DNA of 64,000 bases, taken from NCBI GenBank assembly GCA_943788145.1, contig CALSPD010000018.1:122353-186352 (forward strand). The letters run 5' to 3'. Below, piece by piece: positions 27,607 to 37,688 of this stretch. The translations under genes and the position numbers were made by a program. Below the pieces are notes generated by a model. The model was not told the DNA's origin and searched no databases. It worked only from the letters and a program-made list of their open reading frames with translations. The DNA is from an uncultured Flavobacteriales bacterium (GTDB lineage: Bacteria; Bacteroidota; Bacteroidia; Flavobacteriales_G; Salibacteraceae). The first letter of the stretch is position 1. Every line of letters begins with the position of its first letter.

Positions 27607-28704
27607 ATGAGGTCATTTTCTACTTTACTAGCGCTGATGGTGCTAACGACTGTTGTCAACGCACAAAACACGGTGAAACGAACCCCTGTTTATGAAGTTT
27701 TTTCTAGTTCGACTTGTCCTCCTTGTAAGCCAGCGAACGATCATCTTGTGCCCATTTTTGAAGAACGTCATGGTCAGATAGCTGTTGTGAAGTATCAAAT
27801 GAGTTGGCCAGGTACGGGAGATCCTTATTATACTCCAGAAGGAAATGGCAGAAGAGGTATTTATAGTGTCAATTCAATACCATATTTTGTTCGAAATGGT
27901 GCGGCTGAGTCTTATTCATCCTTCAGTGTAGATGATATTGATGATGACCTCGCTGAAGATGCAATTGTTAAAATTGAATTAAGATATATGCTAGACCCTG
28001 AAAGTCAATCAATATCTATCAGAGGGTATGCCGAAGCTTTAGATACTGTGAAATCCGGAGCTCAGAGAATGGTTATCGCCATCGTTGAAAAAGTCACGTA
28101 TCAAAACAAAAAATCAAACGGAGAAACAGAGTTTCATAACGTCTTCAAGAAAATGCTTCCTGAATCTGCAGGTGATTTTATAATTGGTCAAGTCATGCCA
28201 GGACAGACATTTGAGTATGATACTACATATGTTTTCCAAGGAGATTATCGTTTGCCTAACAATGCAGGGGATCCAATCAATGACAACATTGAACACAGTG
28301 TAGAGAGCTTTGATAGCTTACATGTGATAATGTTCATGCAAAGTGCAGGCACAGATAAAACCATTTATCAAGCTGCTACTGGAGTTTTATCTAAAAGTAT
28401 TGAAGATTTTGAGCGCCCTTGGGGTTCTTGGCCCACATCGGTCACTGATGTCGCGGTTAGTAGTGATTTAAAAATATATCCAAATCCAGTGAATTACGGA
28501 ATGGTTAGTGTCGAAACTCCGAATGGCGAACTCATTAACAACGTGCGAATTTATTCCATGACAGGAGCCGAAGTATCGAACCAAAATAGCGCATCTAAAG
28601 CTAAGGTTACCATGGATGTCACTGACATTGCTACAGGACTTTATATCGTTAAGGTTTCGACAAGTGGAGGAGAATACACTAAACGCGTTTCAATAATTCG
28701 ATAG
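27607..28704 (+). CDS. Omp28-like thioredoxin-fold protein with T9SS sorting domain
   Basis: VYEVFSSSTCPPCKPAND CxxC site; C-term LKIYPNPVNYGMVSVETP...KRVSIIR. Confidence 0.85.
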   Translation: MRSFSTLLALMVLTTVVNAQNTVKRTPVYEVFSSSTCPPCKPANDHLVPIFEERHGQIAVVKYQMSWPGTGDPYYTPEGNGRRGIYSVNSIPYFVRNGAAESYSSFSVDDIDDDLAEDAIVKIELRYMLDPESQSISIRGYAEALDTVKSGAQRMVIAIVEKVTYQNKKSNGETEFHNVFKKMLPESAGDFIIGQVMPGQTFEYDTTYVFQGDYRLPNNAGDPINDNIEHSVESFDSLHVIMFMQSAGTDKTIYQAATGVLSKSIEDFERPWGSWPTSVTDVAVSSDLKIYPNPVNYGMVSVETPNGELINNVRIYSMTGAEVSNQNSASKAKVTMDVTDIATGLYIVKVSTSGGEYTKRVSIIR

Positions 28705-28773
28705 AAATTTTTCAAATTGCGCAAGAGGCTGAGTAAGATTGGATACTTTCTCATCTTGGCGCAGTTGTATTTC

Positions 28774-28781
28774 TACTTTTG
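28774..28781 (+). promoter_or_regulatory. Candidate Bacteroidota -7 box upstream of proS
   Basis: TACTTTTG matches TAnnTTTG; TTG at 28756-28758 gives a somewhat short 15-bp spacer. Confidence 0.4.
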
Positions 28782-28803
28782 GCGCCTTCAAAACTTAATA
28801 TAG

Positions 28804-30279
28804 ATGGCTAAACTGACCAAAAGATCAGATAACTATTCCCAATGGTACAATGAACTTGTAGTTAAAGCTGATTTAGCTGAAAACAGTGAGGTAAGAGGTT
28901 GCATGGTTATTAAACCCTATGGATATGCCATTTGGGAGAAAATGCAGGCCGCTTTGGATAAAATGTTCAAGGATACCGGTCACTCCAATGCTTACTTCCC
29001 CTTATTTGTCCCAAAGTCTTTATTCGAGGCTGAAGAGCAGAATGCTGAGGGATTTGCAAAGGAATGTGCCGTGGTGACCCATTATCGGCTCAAAAATGAT
29101 CCAGACAAAAAGGGGAAGCTAATGGTTGATCCAGCTGCTAAACTTGAAGAGGAATTAATTGTGCGCCCAACAAGTGAAGCCATTATTTGGAAAACGTATA
29201 AGGGCTGGATTCAGTCGTATAGAGATCTCCCGATATTGATAAACCAATGGGCGAATGTTGTCCGCTGGGAAATGCGAACACGATTGTTTCTACGTACGGC
29301 TGAATTCTTATGGCAAGAAGGTCATACAGCGCATGCAACGAAGGGTGAGGCCATCGCTGAAACCGAACAAATGCTCAAGGTTTACGCAAACTTTGCGGAA
29401 GAGTTTATGGCTTTGCCAGTTTTACAAGGAATTAAAACTCCGAGTGAAAGATTTGCGGGTGCAATAGAAACCTATTGTATAGAAGCATTAATGCAAGACG
29501 GTAAGGCGCTGCAGGCTGGAACGAGTCACTTTTTAGGGCAAAACTTTGCTAAAGCGTTTGATGTTAAGTTTGCGAATAGTGAAGGAGGTTTGGATTATGT
29601 TTGGGCTACTAGCTGGGGCGTTTCAACACGTCTCATAGGCGCGTTAATCATGGCTCATTCAGATGATTTAGGCTTGGTTTTACCGCCAAAACTTGCTCCG
29701 ATCCATGTTGTTATTGTTCCAATTTATAAGGGACTAGATCAACTTGATGAAATCTCTGTGGTTGCGAATTCAATCAAAACCGAGCTGCAAAATGCCGGAC
29801 TTACGGTCAAATTTGACAACAGAGACACGCATAAACCAGGATTTAAATTCGCGGATTATGAGATGAAGGGAGTTCCTGTTAGAATAGCGATTGGCCCAAA
29901 GGATATGGAAAACAGTTGTGTTGAGGTTGCGAGAAGGGACACGCTCGAAAAAACGACAATTGCGCAAGATCTTGTGGTTGATTATATTATTAACCTGATT
30001 GACGAAATCCAAGAAAACATTTATAACCGAGCTCAGACGTTCAAGGTAAACAATACTTATAATGTTGATACTTATGATGATTTTAAAAAGAGGTTAGAAT
30101 CGACAGGTGGCTTCATTAGTGCACATTGGGATGGAACACCAGAAACAGAAGAATTAATTAAACAGGAAACGAAAGCTACAATTCGGTGTATTCCATTGGA
30201 GAATGAACAAGAGGCTGGTATGTGCATACGCTCAGGGAAACCTTCAACACAGCGTGTGGTATTCGCAAAGTCATACTAA
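28804..30279 (+). CDS. proS: Prolyl-tRNA synthetase
   Basis: [76 protein letters not shown]. Confidence 0.96.
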   Translation: MAKLTKRSDNYSQWYNELVVKADLAENSEVRGCMVIKPYGYAIWEKMQAALDKMFKDTGHSNAYFPLFVPKSLFEAEEQNAEGFAKECAVVTHYRLKNDPDKKGKLMVDPAAKLEEELIVRPTSEAIIWKTYKGWIQSYRDLPILINQWANVVRWEMRTRLFLRTAEFLWQEGHTAHATKGEAIAETEQMLKVYANFAEEFMALPVLQGIKTPSERFAGAIETYCIEALMQDGKALQAGTSHFLGQNFAKAFDVKFANSEGGLDYVWATSWGVSTRLIGALIMAHSDDLGLVLPPKLAPIHVVIVPIYKGLDQLDEISVVANSIKTELQNAGLTVKFDNRDTHKPGFKFADYEMKGVPVRIAIGPKDMENSCVEVARRDTLEKTTIAQDLVVDYIINLIDEIQENIYNRAQTFKVNNTYNVDTYDDFKKRLESTGGFISAHWDGTPETEELIKQETKATIRCIPLENEQEAGMCIRSGKPSTQRVVFAKSY

Positions 30280-30280
30280 T

Positions 30281-30973
30281 ATGAAAGATGAAAAAATGGA
30301 AGCGCTGAAACGCGCAATCGTTCAAAAGGCCTGTCTAAAGCAAGATGTTTATGCGGTAACTAAAGAGGTGTTTAGTGAGCTTAAAGCCGTATTACAAGAT
30401 GTGACAAGTGAAATTCACGATTTCATTACGCCTTCTGACACTCGAGTGATCGTGGAATTGAAAACTATGGGGGCGTTTGAGTCAAAAATGACCTTAGCGG
30501 GAGACACTATCATTTTTCATATGCACACAAATGTCTTTTCCTTTCCTGACTCACACATGATTTTTAAGAGTCCATATGTGCTCAAGAACAAAGACAACGC
30601 TTACTGCGGGGTAATCAATATTTATAATTTCTTGACCGATTCTTATCGGTTTAATCGACTCAATGATAGTGGATACCTCGTTGGAAGGATATTTGTTAAT
30701 CGCGAACGGCATTTTTTTGTTGAAGGTCAGAGCCAGCTTGGGTTTTTATTCAGAGACTTTTCTAATTCTCATCTCGATGGAGAAATGTTAAGGTCGATCA
30801 TTGAGACAGCTATGTTGCATATAATGGATTTTGATTTGTATTCGCCACCCTATCAATTGGTCAAAGAAGTCACCCTTCATGACATGCAGGCGCTAAGTCA
30901 AGATCTCAGAATTAAAACGGGAAAAAGATTGGGATTTAAGTTTTCATCTGAAGATGGTAACATTTCATTTTAA
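30281..30973 (+). CDS. Conserved hypothetical protein
   Basis: 231-aa ORF from MKDEKMEALKRAIVQKA; no motif recognised beyond resemblance to conserved Bacteroidota hypotheticals. Confidence 0.7.
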   Translation: MKDEKMEALKRAIVQKACLKQDVYAVTKEVFSELKAVLQDVTSEIHDFITPSDTRVIVELKTMGAFESKMTLAGDTIIFHMHTNVFSFPDSHMIFKSPYVLKNKDNAYCGVINIYNFLTDSYRFNRLNDSGYLVGRIFVNRERHFFVEGQSQLGFLFRDFSNSHLDGEMLRSIIETAMLHIMDFDLYSPPYQLVKEVTLHDMQALSQDLRIKTGKRLGFKFSSEDGNISF

Positions 30974-30989
30974 AAAAAAGAGTGTTTAC

Positions 30990-31019
30990 TTGTTTCAATT
31001 GAAGATATAATTACATTTG
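30990..31019 (+). promoter_or_regulatory. Bacteroidota housekeeping promoter for tRNA-Glu/rpsT
   Basis: TTG (30990-30992), 19-bp spacer, TACATTTG (31012-31019), 21 bp before the tRNA. Confidence 0.72.
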
Positions 31020-31040
31020 CAATCCTTTTTGAAAAGGTAT

Positions 31041-31112
31041 GGCCCGTTCGTCTAGGGGTTAGGACGCCAGATTTTCATTCTGGTAACAGGGGTTCGATTC
31101 CCCTACGGGCTA
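31041..31112 (+). tRNA. tRNA-Glu (anticodon TTC)
   Basis: Cloverleaf: GGCCCGT/ACGGGCT acceptor, CCAGA-TTTTCAT-TCTGG anticodon arm, GGTTCGATTCC T arm. Confidence 0.96.
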
Positions 31113-31127
31113 CAACTAAAGAAAACT

Positions 31128-31379
31128 ATGGCAAATCATAAGTCAGCATTAAAGAGAATTAGACAAAACGCGAAAAGAAAAGCGTTAAATAGTTACTATC
31201 ACAAAACGACTAGAAATGCACTTCGTGCACTTCGTGGGTCTGATGATAAAGCTGAAGGTAGCTCTATGCTACCCAAGGTTGAATCTATGTTAGATAAACT
31301 GGCTAAAAAGAATATTATTCATAAGAACAAGGCTGCTAATTTAAAGTCTAGCATTGCAAAGCATGTTGCTTCCTTATAA
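31128..31379 (+). CDS. rpsT: 30S ribosomal protein S20
   Basis: MANHKSALKRIRQNAKRKALNSYYHKTTRNALRAL; C-term NIIHKNKAANLKSSIAKHV. Confidence 0.96.
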   Translation: MANHKSALKRIRQNAKRKALNSYYHKTTRNALRALRGSDDKAEGSSMLPKVESMLDKLAKKNIIHKNKAANLKSSIAKHVASL

Positions 31380-31399
31380 CGGGGTTGAATAAAAAATTG

Positions 31400-31430
31400 A
31401 AAAGGCTCTCCAATATGGGGAGCCTTTTTT
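31400..31430 (+). terminator. Rho-independent terminator after rpsT
   Basis: AAAAGGCTCTCC-aatat-GGGGAGCCTTTTTT stem followed by T-run. Confidence 0.88.
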
Positions 31431-31442
31431 ATTTTCACAACA

Positions 31443-32159
31443 ATGAGCGAAGACCCATCATCTGACCGACCATCATTCTCGATAAAATCCTGGGCGGAAG
31501 ATGACCGACCTAGGGAGAAGCTATTAAATAAGGGAAGGATAGCTTTAACCAACGCTGAGTTAGTAGCTATACTAATAGGATCGGGTAGCAAAAATGAGTC
31601 AGCGGTTGAATTGTCCAAAAGGATTCTCTCGTCTGTCGATAATGATCTGAACCGGCTCGGGAATCTTGGAATAAGTGACTTGGTGAAGTTTAAAGGTATA
31701 GGCGAAGCCAAGGCGATATCCATTGTAGCTGCGATGGAAATGGGTCGAAGGCGAAAGGATTCAAGTCCAACAGAAGTTGTGAAAATAACATGTAGTAAAG
31801 ATTCCTATGATGTGATCTATCCGTTCTTGGCCGATCTTGATCACGAACAGTTCTTTGTCATTCTATTAAATAGAGGTAACAGACTTATTGACACTTTTCG
31901 AATAAGTCAAGGAGGTGTTTCGGGTACTGTGGCAGACACGAAACTGATCTTGAAGTTGGGAATTGAAAAGCTCGCGAGTAGCATTATTCTCGCTCATAAT
32001 CATCCTTCGGGAAATACCCAGCCTAGCCAAGCGGATTTAAAGTTGACAAAAAATATATCGGAAGCGGCTAAACTGATGGATATGAGCGTTATTGATCATC
32101 TGATCATTGCAGGTCAGTCATATTTCAGTTTTGCAGATGAAGGTCTGATGAATTCATGA
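31443..32159 (+). CDS. radC: RadC family (JAB/MPN domain) protein
   Basis: WAEDDRPREKLLNKGRIALTNAELVAILIGSGSKNESAVEL; ILAHNHPSGNTQPSQAD metal motif. Confidence 0.95.
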   Translation: MSEDPSSDRPSFSIKSWAEDDRPREKLLNKGRIALTNAELVAILIGSGSKNESAVELSKRILSSVDNDLNRLGNLGISDLVKFKGIGEAKAISIVAAMEMGRRRKDSSPTEVVKITCSKDSYDVIYPFLADLDHEQFFVILLNRGNRLIDTFRISQGGVSGTVADTKLILKLGIEKLASSIILAHNHPSGNTQPSQADLKLTKNISEAAKLMDMSVIDHLIIAGQSYFSFADEGLMNS

Positions 32160-33460
32160 AGCCTCGAATTGTAGTTTATACAACCAAAAAGACCAATCGA
32201 TTGGTTTATATCATCTCCACCATTTTTGAGGAGCGGTTGGGTTGCGAGTTAATTATAACCAGAGATAAACGGGAGTTTTTGGAGGTGGATGGAGTTCGCC
32301 TAAATTATTCAAGTGAATCGATTGAGCAGATAGCTCAAATATTACCAAGTCCATTGTTATTCGAAAACAGAATTCGAGATATCGAAGTTGTCGTAAATGA
32401 TGATAGTGAAATTCCGTGGTTATTTGCCAACCCTCGGTGTTCATATGGGTTTGACCCAATTGCAGCCTGTTTCTACCTGTTGTCTAGGTATGAAGAATAT
32501 CTACCATATAGGAAGGATGAACACGGTAGGTTTGCATCAAGTTCAAGCCTTTTAGGTCGACACCAAGCCGATACCAAGCCTTTAGTGGATATCTATATTG
32601 GCCAACTTGGAAAGTTGCTAAATCTTGAATCAATTAATGATCGAACCGTCAAGCCTTCGTTCAAACTGGAAGTAACTGTTGATATAGATCAACTGTTTAT
32701 GTATCGATCGAAGGGCATTGCAAGATCAATTCTAGGAGCTATTGCAGACCTTCTTCGGAATCGCACTTCATTAATGACAAGATTTGATGTTATCATGGGC
32801 TATAAAAAGGACCCTTTGGATATTTATGATTTCATCATACAGCGCTGCAAACGTCAAGGAATTCGGCCTAAATTTTTCGTTCAAGTAGGGGAGACGAGCA
32901 GATTTGACATTAATAATCCGATTCACCTTCCCAATGTGATTCAGCGCCTTAACGAGATTGCCTCGGATGCAGATGTTGGAATTCATCCGTCTTACTACAG
33001 TTCAGAGAAACATGATATTCTTGAGTCTGAAATTGAACGATTGAGTTCAGCATTAGGGGCAGTGATTCTTTTGAGTCGCCAGCATTATTTGAGGTTTCGA
33101 ATTCCCACGACTTTCAGGAAACTTGAAGAGCATGGTATTCGAGAAGATTTTAGTATGGGTTTTCCTGATAAAAATGGTTTTAGAGCGGGAACGTCAATAC
33201 CATTTAAATTCTACGATCTTGAAAGAGATGAGCCAACGCACCTAACCATTCATCCGTTGGTATTTATGGATGTTTTGGCAATTCGAAACAACGCAACTTA
33301 TGATGAAGCCCTGAATGAAATGTTGGCGCTCCAAACCATTGTAAGAGAAAATGGTGGTACTTTCAATTCAACGTGGCATCCTGAAACACTTATCGGTTTA
33401 GGCGTCAATTATCCTTCTATGGATCTATTAACGAACTTGGTAGATGAAGGGAAGCATTAG
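32156..33460 (+). CDS. Polysaccharide deacetylase-like protein (DUF7033-like N-terminal region)
   Basis: EVTVDIDQLFMYRSKG and DVGIHPSYYSS degenerate NodB-like motifs; RQHYLRFRIPTTFRKLEEHGIREDFSMGFPDKNGFRAGTSIPF. Confidence 0.78.
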   Translation: MKPRIVVYTTKKTNRLVYIISTIFEERLGCELIITRDKREFLEVDGVRLNYSSESIEQIAQILPSPLLFENRIRDIEVVVNDDSEIPWLFANPRCSYGFDPIAACFYLLSRYEEYLPYRKDEHGRFASSSSLLGRHQADTKPLVDIYIGQLGKLLNLESINDRTVKPSFKLEVTVDIDQLFMYRSKGIARSILGAIADLLRNRTSLMTRFDVIMGYKKDPLDIYDFIIQRCKRQGIRPKFFVQVGETSRFDINNPIHLPNVIQRLNEIASDADVGIHPSYYSSEKHDILESEIERLSSALGAVILLSRQHYLRFRIPTTFRKLEEHGIREDFSMGFPDKNGFRAGTSIPFKFYDLERDEPTHLTIHPLVFMDVLAIRNNATYDEALNEMLALQTIVRENGGTFNSTWHPETLIGLGVNYPSMDLLTNLVDEGKH

Positions 33461-34355
33461 GTTAGTTACGCGTGAGGATGTCAATGAAGATCGATGGAAT
33501 GAATTGATAAACAAGAGTCAGTACTTCCGCCATTATTACTTGACTTATTTTTTGGATGCAGCGACTCATGGCTGGAGTGCCATTATTTGCGATGATTATG
33601 AATGGGTTTGGCCACTTCCAACGAAAAGATTCCCGGTAAAACAAATTATCCAGCCATTGTTAGCTCAACAATTAGGACCGTTTCCACCTGATAAAGTAGG
33701 GAAAGAAGATGTTTCTAATATCTGCGGAAAGTTGTCGCTAGATTATTGGCGACTTAATTTTAAGCTGCATGACAAGGTCAAAATAGACCTCCCTAGTATA
33801 AGTCACATAAACATTGAACTACAGCTGAATAAGCCCTATGAGGAATTAAGTAAAGCTTACAACAGGAATGTTCAGTCAAACCTGAAAAAGGCAAGGCATA
33901 CTTATCTGAAAATTTCAGAATCATCCGATTATGTAAACGACTTGGTTGACATGTTTAAATCCGGCAAAGGAAAAGGTATAAGAGAATTAGATCACGCTTT
34001 TTACGAGACCGTAAAAGCCATCTATGAGGCTTTTGAAAGTAGAAAACAGGCACAGACTTGGATTGCTCGCCTCGATGGCCAAATTGTAGCTGGAGCCATG
34101 GTTTTTCATTCAAATGACAGACTTCTATTGTTCTTTACAGCTTCAAGCCAAAAGTCGAGGTCATGCGGAGCAATGCATGCTATAATCGATGCAATTATCG
34201 AACACTGGGCTGAAAAGGCTCAGATCTTTGATTTCGAGGGAAGTGATGATCCGAATTTGGCCTTCTTCTATAAAAGTTTTGGGGGTGTTGAAGAGATATA
34301 TTTGCAGTATAAAACGAAATGGAAAATTCCATTCCTAAATAGGCTTTTCGAATGA
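33444..34355 (+). CDS. GNAT/FemAB-like acyltransferase
   Basis: FRHYYLTYFLDA, YNRNVQSNLKKARH, WIARLDGQIVAGAMVF, IFDFEGSDDPNLAFFYKSFGG. Confidence 0.75.
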   Translation: MKGSIRLVTREDVNEDRWNELINKSQYFRHYYLTYFLDAATHGWSAIICDDYEWVWPLPTKRFPVKQIIQPLLAQQLGPFPPDKVGKEDVSNICGKLSLDYWRLNFKLHDKVKIDLPSISHINIELQLNKPYEELSKAYNRNVQSNLKKARHTYLKISESSDYVNDLVDMFKSGKGKGIRELDHAFYETVKAIYEAFESRKQAQTWIARLDGQIVAGAMVFHSNDRLLLFFTASSQKSRSCGAMHAIIDAIIEHWAEKAQIFDFEGSDDPNLAFFYKSFGGVEEIYLQYKTKWKIPFLNRLFE

Positions 34356-35011
34356 AGACGATTAATCATCTGAGCAAGAATCACTCGTTGATTGACAATT
34401 ATATCCGACAATTAAGAGACATCAATACACAGGGTTCATCCGAATTATTTCGAGAGAATATTCGGAGAATTGGACGGGTTTTAGCCTATGAAATTAGCAA
34501 GACCTTAGACTATAGCTATCAAATGATCTCGACTCCTTTGGCTTCGCACCAGCAAGCTCAGGTTTCAGACGAGTTGGTCGTTATTACCATATTAAGGGCG
34601 GGATTACCATTGCATGATGGTATTTTGAGTGCTATTCCAGAAGCCGAGAATGGCTTTATTTCGGCCTATAGAAAACATGACAATAATGGCGGCTTCGAGA
34701 TTGAAGTAGGATACGTTGCTTGTCCATCCTTAGAAGGAAAAGTCTTGATTTTAAATGACCCAATGTTAGCTACCGGTAGCTCATTTGAGAATGCGATTAA
34801 TGCGCTGAGTAAATACGGAAAACCGAAAAGAGTTCATCTGGCAGCCGTTATTGCCAGTCAAGAAGGGGTGGACTATTTGGATCAGCTTCTTGATGATAGT
34901 TTTTCCCTGTGGGTGGCTGCGATTGATCCAGCCCTGAATGAGGAAAAATTCATTGTTCCAGGCCTAGGTGATGCAGGAGATTTATCCTTCGGAATCAAGT
35001 TGCAAGCATAA
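34352..35011 (+). CDS. upp: Uracil phosphoribosyltransferase
   Basis: FRENIRRIGRVLAYEISKTLDY, ILRAGLPLHDGIL, LNDPMLATGSSFENAI PRPP loop. Confidence 0.92.
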   Translation: MKTINHLSKNHSLIDNYIRQLRDINTQGSSELFRENIRRIGRVLAYEISKTLDYSYQMISTPLASHQQAQVSDELVVITILRAGLPLHDGILSAIPEAENGFISAYRKHDNNGGFEIEVGYVACPSLEGKVLILNDPMLATGSSFENAINALSKYGKPKRVHLAAVIASQEGVDYLDQLLDDSFSLWVAAIDPALNEEKFIVPGLGDAGDLSFGIKLQA

Positions 35012-35013
35012 AC

Positions 35014-35463
35014 ATGGTAGTAAGTATTCTTCAGTTTATAGGTGTTTTTTTATTGGCGAGTACCAAGTTCTTGTACAGTCCAGCTGCGGCTTATGCTTCG
35101 GACTATAGTTTTATTCAAACACTCTTGACAACATGTTTAGGCGGGTTTTTTGGGGTGATTCTTTTTTTCAAGACAGGAACGATTATCATGCGATGGTGGA
35201 ATGCTCGCTTTCATCCCAAGAAGAAGGAAAAGAAAAAATTCACTAAGAAAAATCGGGCTTTTATTACTTTCCGGTCAAAATACGGGCTGTACGGGTTATC
35301 ACTACTTACTCCCTGCATTATATCGATTCCGATCGGTTGTTTGTTAGCAGCTAAATATTATGAATCAGAAAAACTGTTGTATCCTTTAATGTTTGCTTCG
35401 GTCGTATTTTGGTCCATCGTTCTAACGTCTATAACCTATTTAGTTGGACCAATAGTTATTTGA
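35014..35463 (+). CDS. Small integral membrane protein, hypothetical
   Basis: Three to four hydrophobic segments around a basic KKKEKKKFTKKNR loop. Confidence 0.7.
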   Translation: MVVSILQFIGVFLLASTKFLYSPAAAYASDYSFIQTLLTTCLGGFFGVILFFKTGTIIMRWWNARFHPKKKEKKKFTKKNRAFITFRSKYGLYGLSLLTPCIISIPIGCLLAAKYYESEKLLYPLMFASVVFWSIVLTSITYLVGPIVI

Positions 35464-35464
35464 T

Positions 35465-36151
35465 TTGAAACACATTTATTTCGATTTGGATAACACGCTC
35501 TGGGATTTTGATACCAATAGCAAGCAAACGCTGATTGAAGTGAGTGATGAGTTCAAAATTGAAAGCTTGTCCGGTGTTCCCAGAGATTATTTTATAACTC
35601 GATATTTATTTCATAATGATCGATTTTGGGGACTTTATCGAGAGAATAAAGTTTCAAAATCACGACTAAGGTCGGCTCGATTTGAATTTGCATTAAGGGA
35701 TGTTGGGCTTGGAGATAAACGATTGGCAAAACTAATGGGAAAGGCCTATCTGGAGCAATCACCATTGAAGACCGGACTAAATGAGGGAGCGATTTCGGTT
35801 TTGTCCAAACTTCAAAGTGCTGGATTGAGCATGCATATCTTGTCGAATGGATTCCATGAAGTACAATTATTGAAGCTTGAAAAATGCAATCTCCGAACTT
35901 ACTTTAATGAAGTAATTACCTCGGAACGTGCAAATTCGAAAAAGCCAGATCCGAGGATTTATGAATACGCCATGCGTTTAACGGGGTCTATTCCAGAAAA
36001 TTCTGTAATGATTGGAGACCACTCAGATATTGATGTTATCGGTGCCCTTAACTGTGGTTGGAGGGCCATACACTTCAATCAGAAGGGAGAACAGCACAAT
36101 TATGAGAGCATCAGCTGCCTAGAAGAGTTAGTTCCCTTACTTTGCAAATAG
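35465..36151 (+). CDS. YjjG-family noncanonical pyrimidine nucleotidase (HAD)
   Basis: IYFDLDNTLWDFDTNSKQTL, LSNGFHEVQLLKLEKCNLRTYF, SERANSKKPDPRIYEYA, MIGDHSDIDVIGA. Confidence 0.88.
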   Translation: MKHIYFDLDNTLWDFDTNSKQTLIEVSDEFKIESLSGVPRDYFITRYLFHNDRFWGLYRENKVSKSRLRSARFEFALRDVGLGDKRLAKLMGKAYLEQSPLKTGLNEGAISVLSKLQSAGLSMHILSNGFHEVQLLKLEKCNLRTYFNEVITSERANSKKPDPRIYEYAMRLTGSIPENSVMIGDHSDIDVIGALNCGWRAIHFNQKGEQHNYESISCLEELVPLLCK

Positions 36152-36823
36152 CGCTATAATGCTTTGTCCTCCATAGGATTTCTGGTCAAGTTGAACATCG
36201 ATCTTCGCATCTAATGGGATTAGGAGATCTACACGGCTTCCGAATTTAATAAAACCTAATTCTTCACCTTGTTCTACTTGAGCGCCAACATGAGCGTAAT
36301 TAACTATCCTTCGCGCGACAGCTCCCGCAATTTGCTTGACTAGTATTTCACCATAGATGGGGTGTTTTATTACTACACTATGGCGTTCGTTATCAGTAGA
36401 TGACTTCGGGTCCCAAGCAACAAGGAATTTTCCCGGATGGTATTTCGAATAGACCACTTCGCCTGATATTGGATACCAATTGATGTGGACATTCACTGGT
36501 GACATGAATATGCTCACTTGCCGTACTTTTCTTTTGAAATACTCTGAATCTTCAACTTCTTCAATCACAACAACTTTTCCATCGGCTGGTGCAATTACTC
36601 CATCCATCAATTCGATCATTTTTCTGGGAGGATTGCGGAAGAATTGAAGCACCGTAATGAGTAAGAACGCTGTTATTAGCCATGCTAAGACTTGAATGAG
36701 CATTAATGTCGGAAAGGCAATATGCGAGATAATTATCAGGGTGAGTGAAACAAGCACTGCGATGAGTAACGAGGCCCTTCCTTCTTTGTGAAATTTCATA
36801 TTATTTCGGGAGTATGGCCTCAA
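36137..36823 (-). CDS. psd: Phosphatidylserine decarboxylase family protein
   Basis: DGVIAPADGKVVVIEEV, SIFMSPVNVHINWYPISGEV, LGFIKFGSRVDLLIP. Confidence 0.92.
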   Translation of the reverse strand: MRPYSRNNMKFHKEGRASLLIAVLVSLTLIIISHIAFPTLMLIQVLAWLITAFLLITVLQFFRNPPRKMIELMDGVIAPADGKVVVIEEVEDSEYFKRKVRQVSIFMSPVNVHINWYPISGEVVYSKYHPGKFLVAWDPKSSTDNERHSVVIKHPIYGEILVKQIAGAVARRIVNYAHVGAQVEQGEELGFIKFGSRVDLLIPLDAKIDVQLDQKSYGGQSIIALFAK

Positions 36824-37625
36824 AATAAAGAATCGATGCCGGAATAGCGAACATCATGGCATCAAAACGATCAAAAAAACCACCATGTCCGGGAAGAAAT
36901 TTACCAGAATCCTTTACTCCCGCGGCTCTTTTTAGCCTTGATTCGAATAAATCGCCTAGTGCACCGAATAGGATACAAGTAAAGGCAAACCCGAGCATTT
37001 GGGGAATTCCGGGCATTCCATCAATGTAGGATAAGCCAATTGCAGCGAGAAAGGCACAAGTCATTCCTCCTAAGCTGCCTTCCCAGGTTTTATTGGGGGA
37101 TAATCGTTCGAAGAGTTTAGTGCGTCCAATAGACCGTCCAATTAAATACGCGCCTGAATCGTTTATCCAAATCAAGGCGAAGAGCGAGATAGTTATAAGA
37201 ATACTTGGCAGGTCATCGCGGTAAACGAGGAAATAGGTAATTCCGACAAACGAACTAGCTGTGAAAATTGGAGCGAAGATGCTTGTCGAAACATTCTCGA
37301 AGGGCCTTGAACCGATTCTGAATAATTCAACTACCGAAATGAGTAAAACTGTGCATGCCAATATGAAAAAGAAGGAAGTTACAGAAAATAGCTCGTAGAA
37401 TAATCCATATCCAATTACAACCAGATTCAAATAAATAACTAAAGCACCAATGGTATTTGGCTCAGATCCGGTTTTACGAATCATTTTCAACACTTCAAGT
37501 AGCGTGAGTATCCCTAGTGTCGAATAGAGCAAAAACGAAAACCGTGTTTCATCAAGAAATAGCGGGCCTATTATCAATACAACAAAAGCAATTGAAGACA
37601 AGGTTCTCACTACCAGATTACTCAC
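36801..37625 (-). CDS. cdsA: Phosphatidate cytidylyltransferase
   Basis: NDSGAYLIGRSIGRTKLFERLSPNKTWEGSLGG; KRAAGVKDSGKFLPGHGGFFDRFDA signature. Confidence 0.95.
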   Translation of the reverse strand: MSNLVVRTLSSIAFVVLIIGPLFLDETRFSFLLYSTLGILTLLEVLKMIRKTGSEPNTIGALVIYLNLVVIGYGLFYELFSVTSFFFILACTVLLISVVELFRIGSRPFENVSTSIFAPIFTASSFVGITYFLVYRDDLPSILITISLFALIWINDSGAYLIGRSIGRTKLFERLSPNKTWEGSLGGMTCAFLAAIGLSYIDGMPGIPQMLGFAFTCILFGALGDLFESRLKRAAGVKDSGKFLPGHGGFFDRFDAMMFAIPASILYFEAILPK

Positions 37626-37688
37626 GATCAGGTTATTTTAGATTTCTTTAAGTTTAGAAAAAGAATTAAAAGAGGTTTTCAATTTGAT

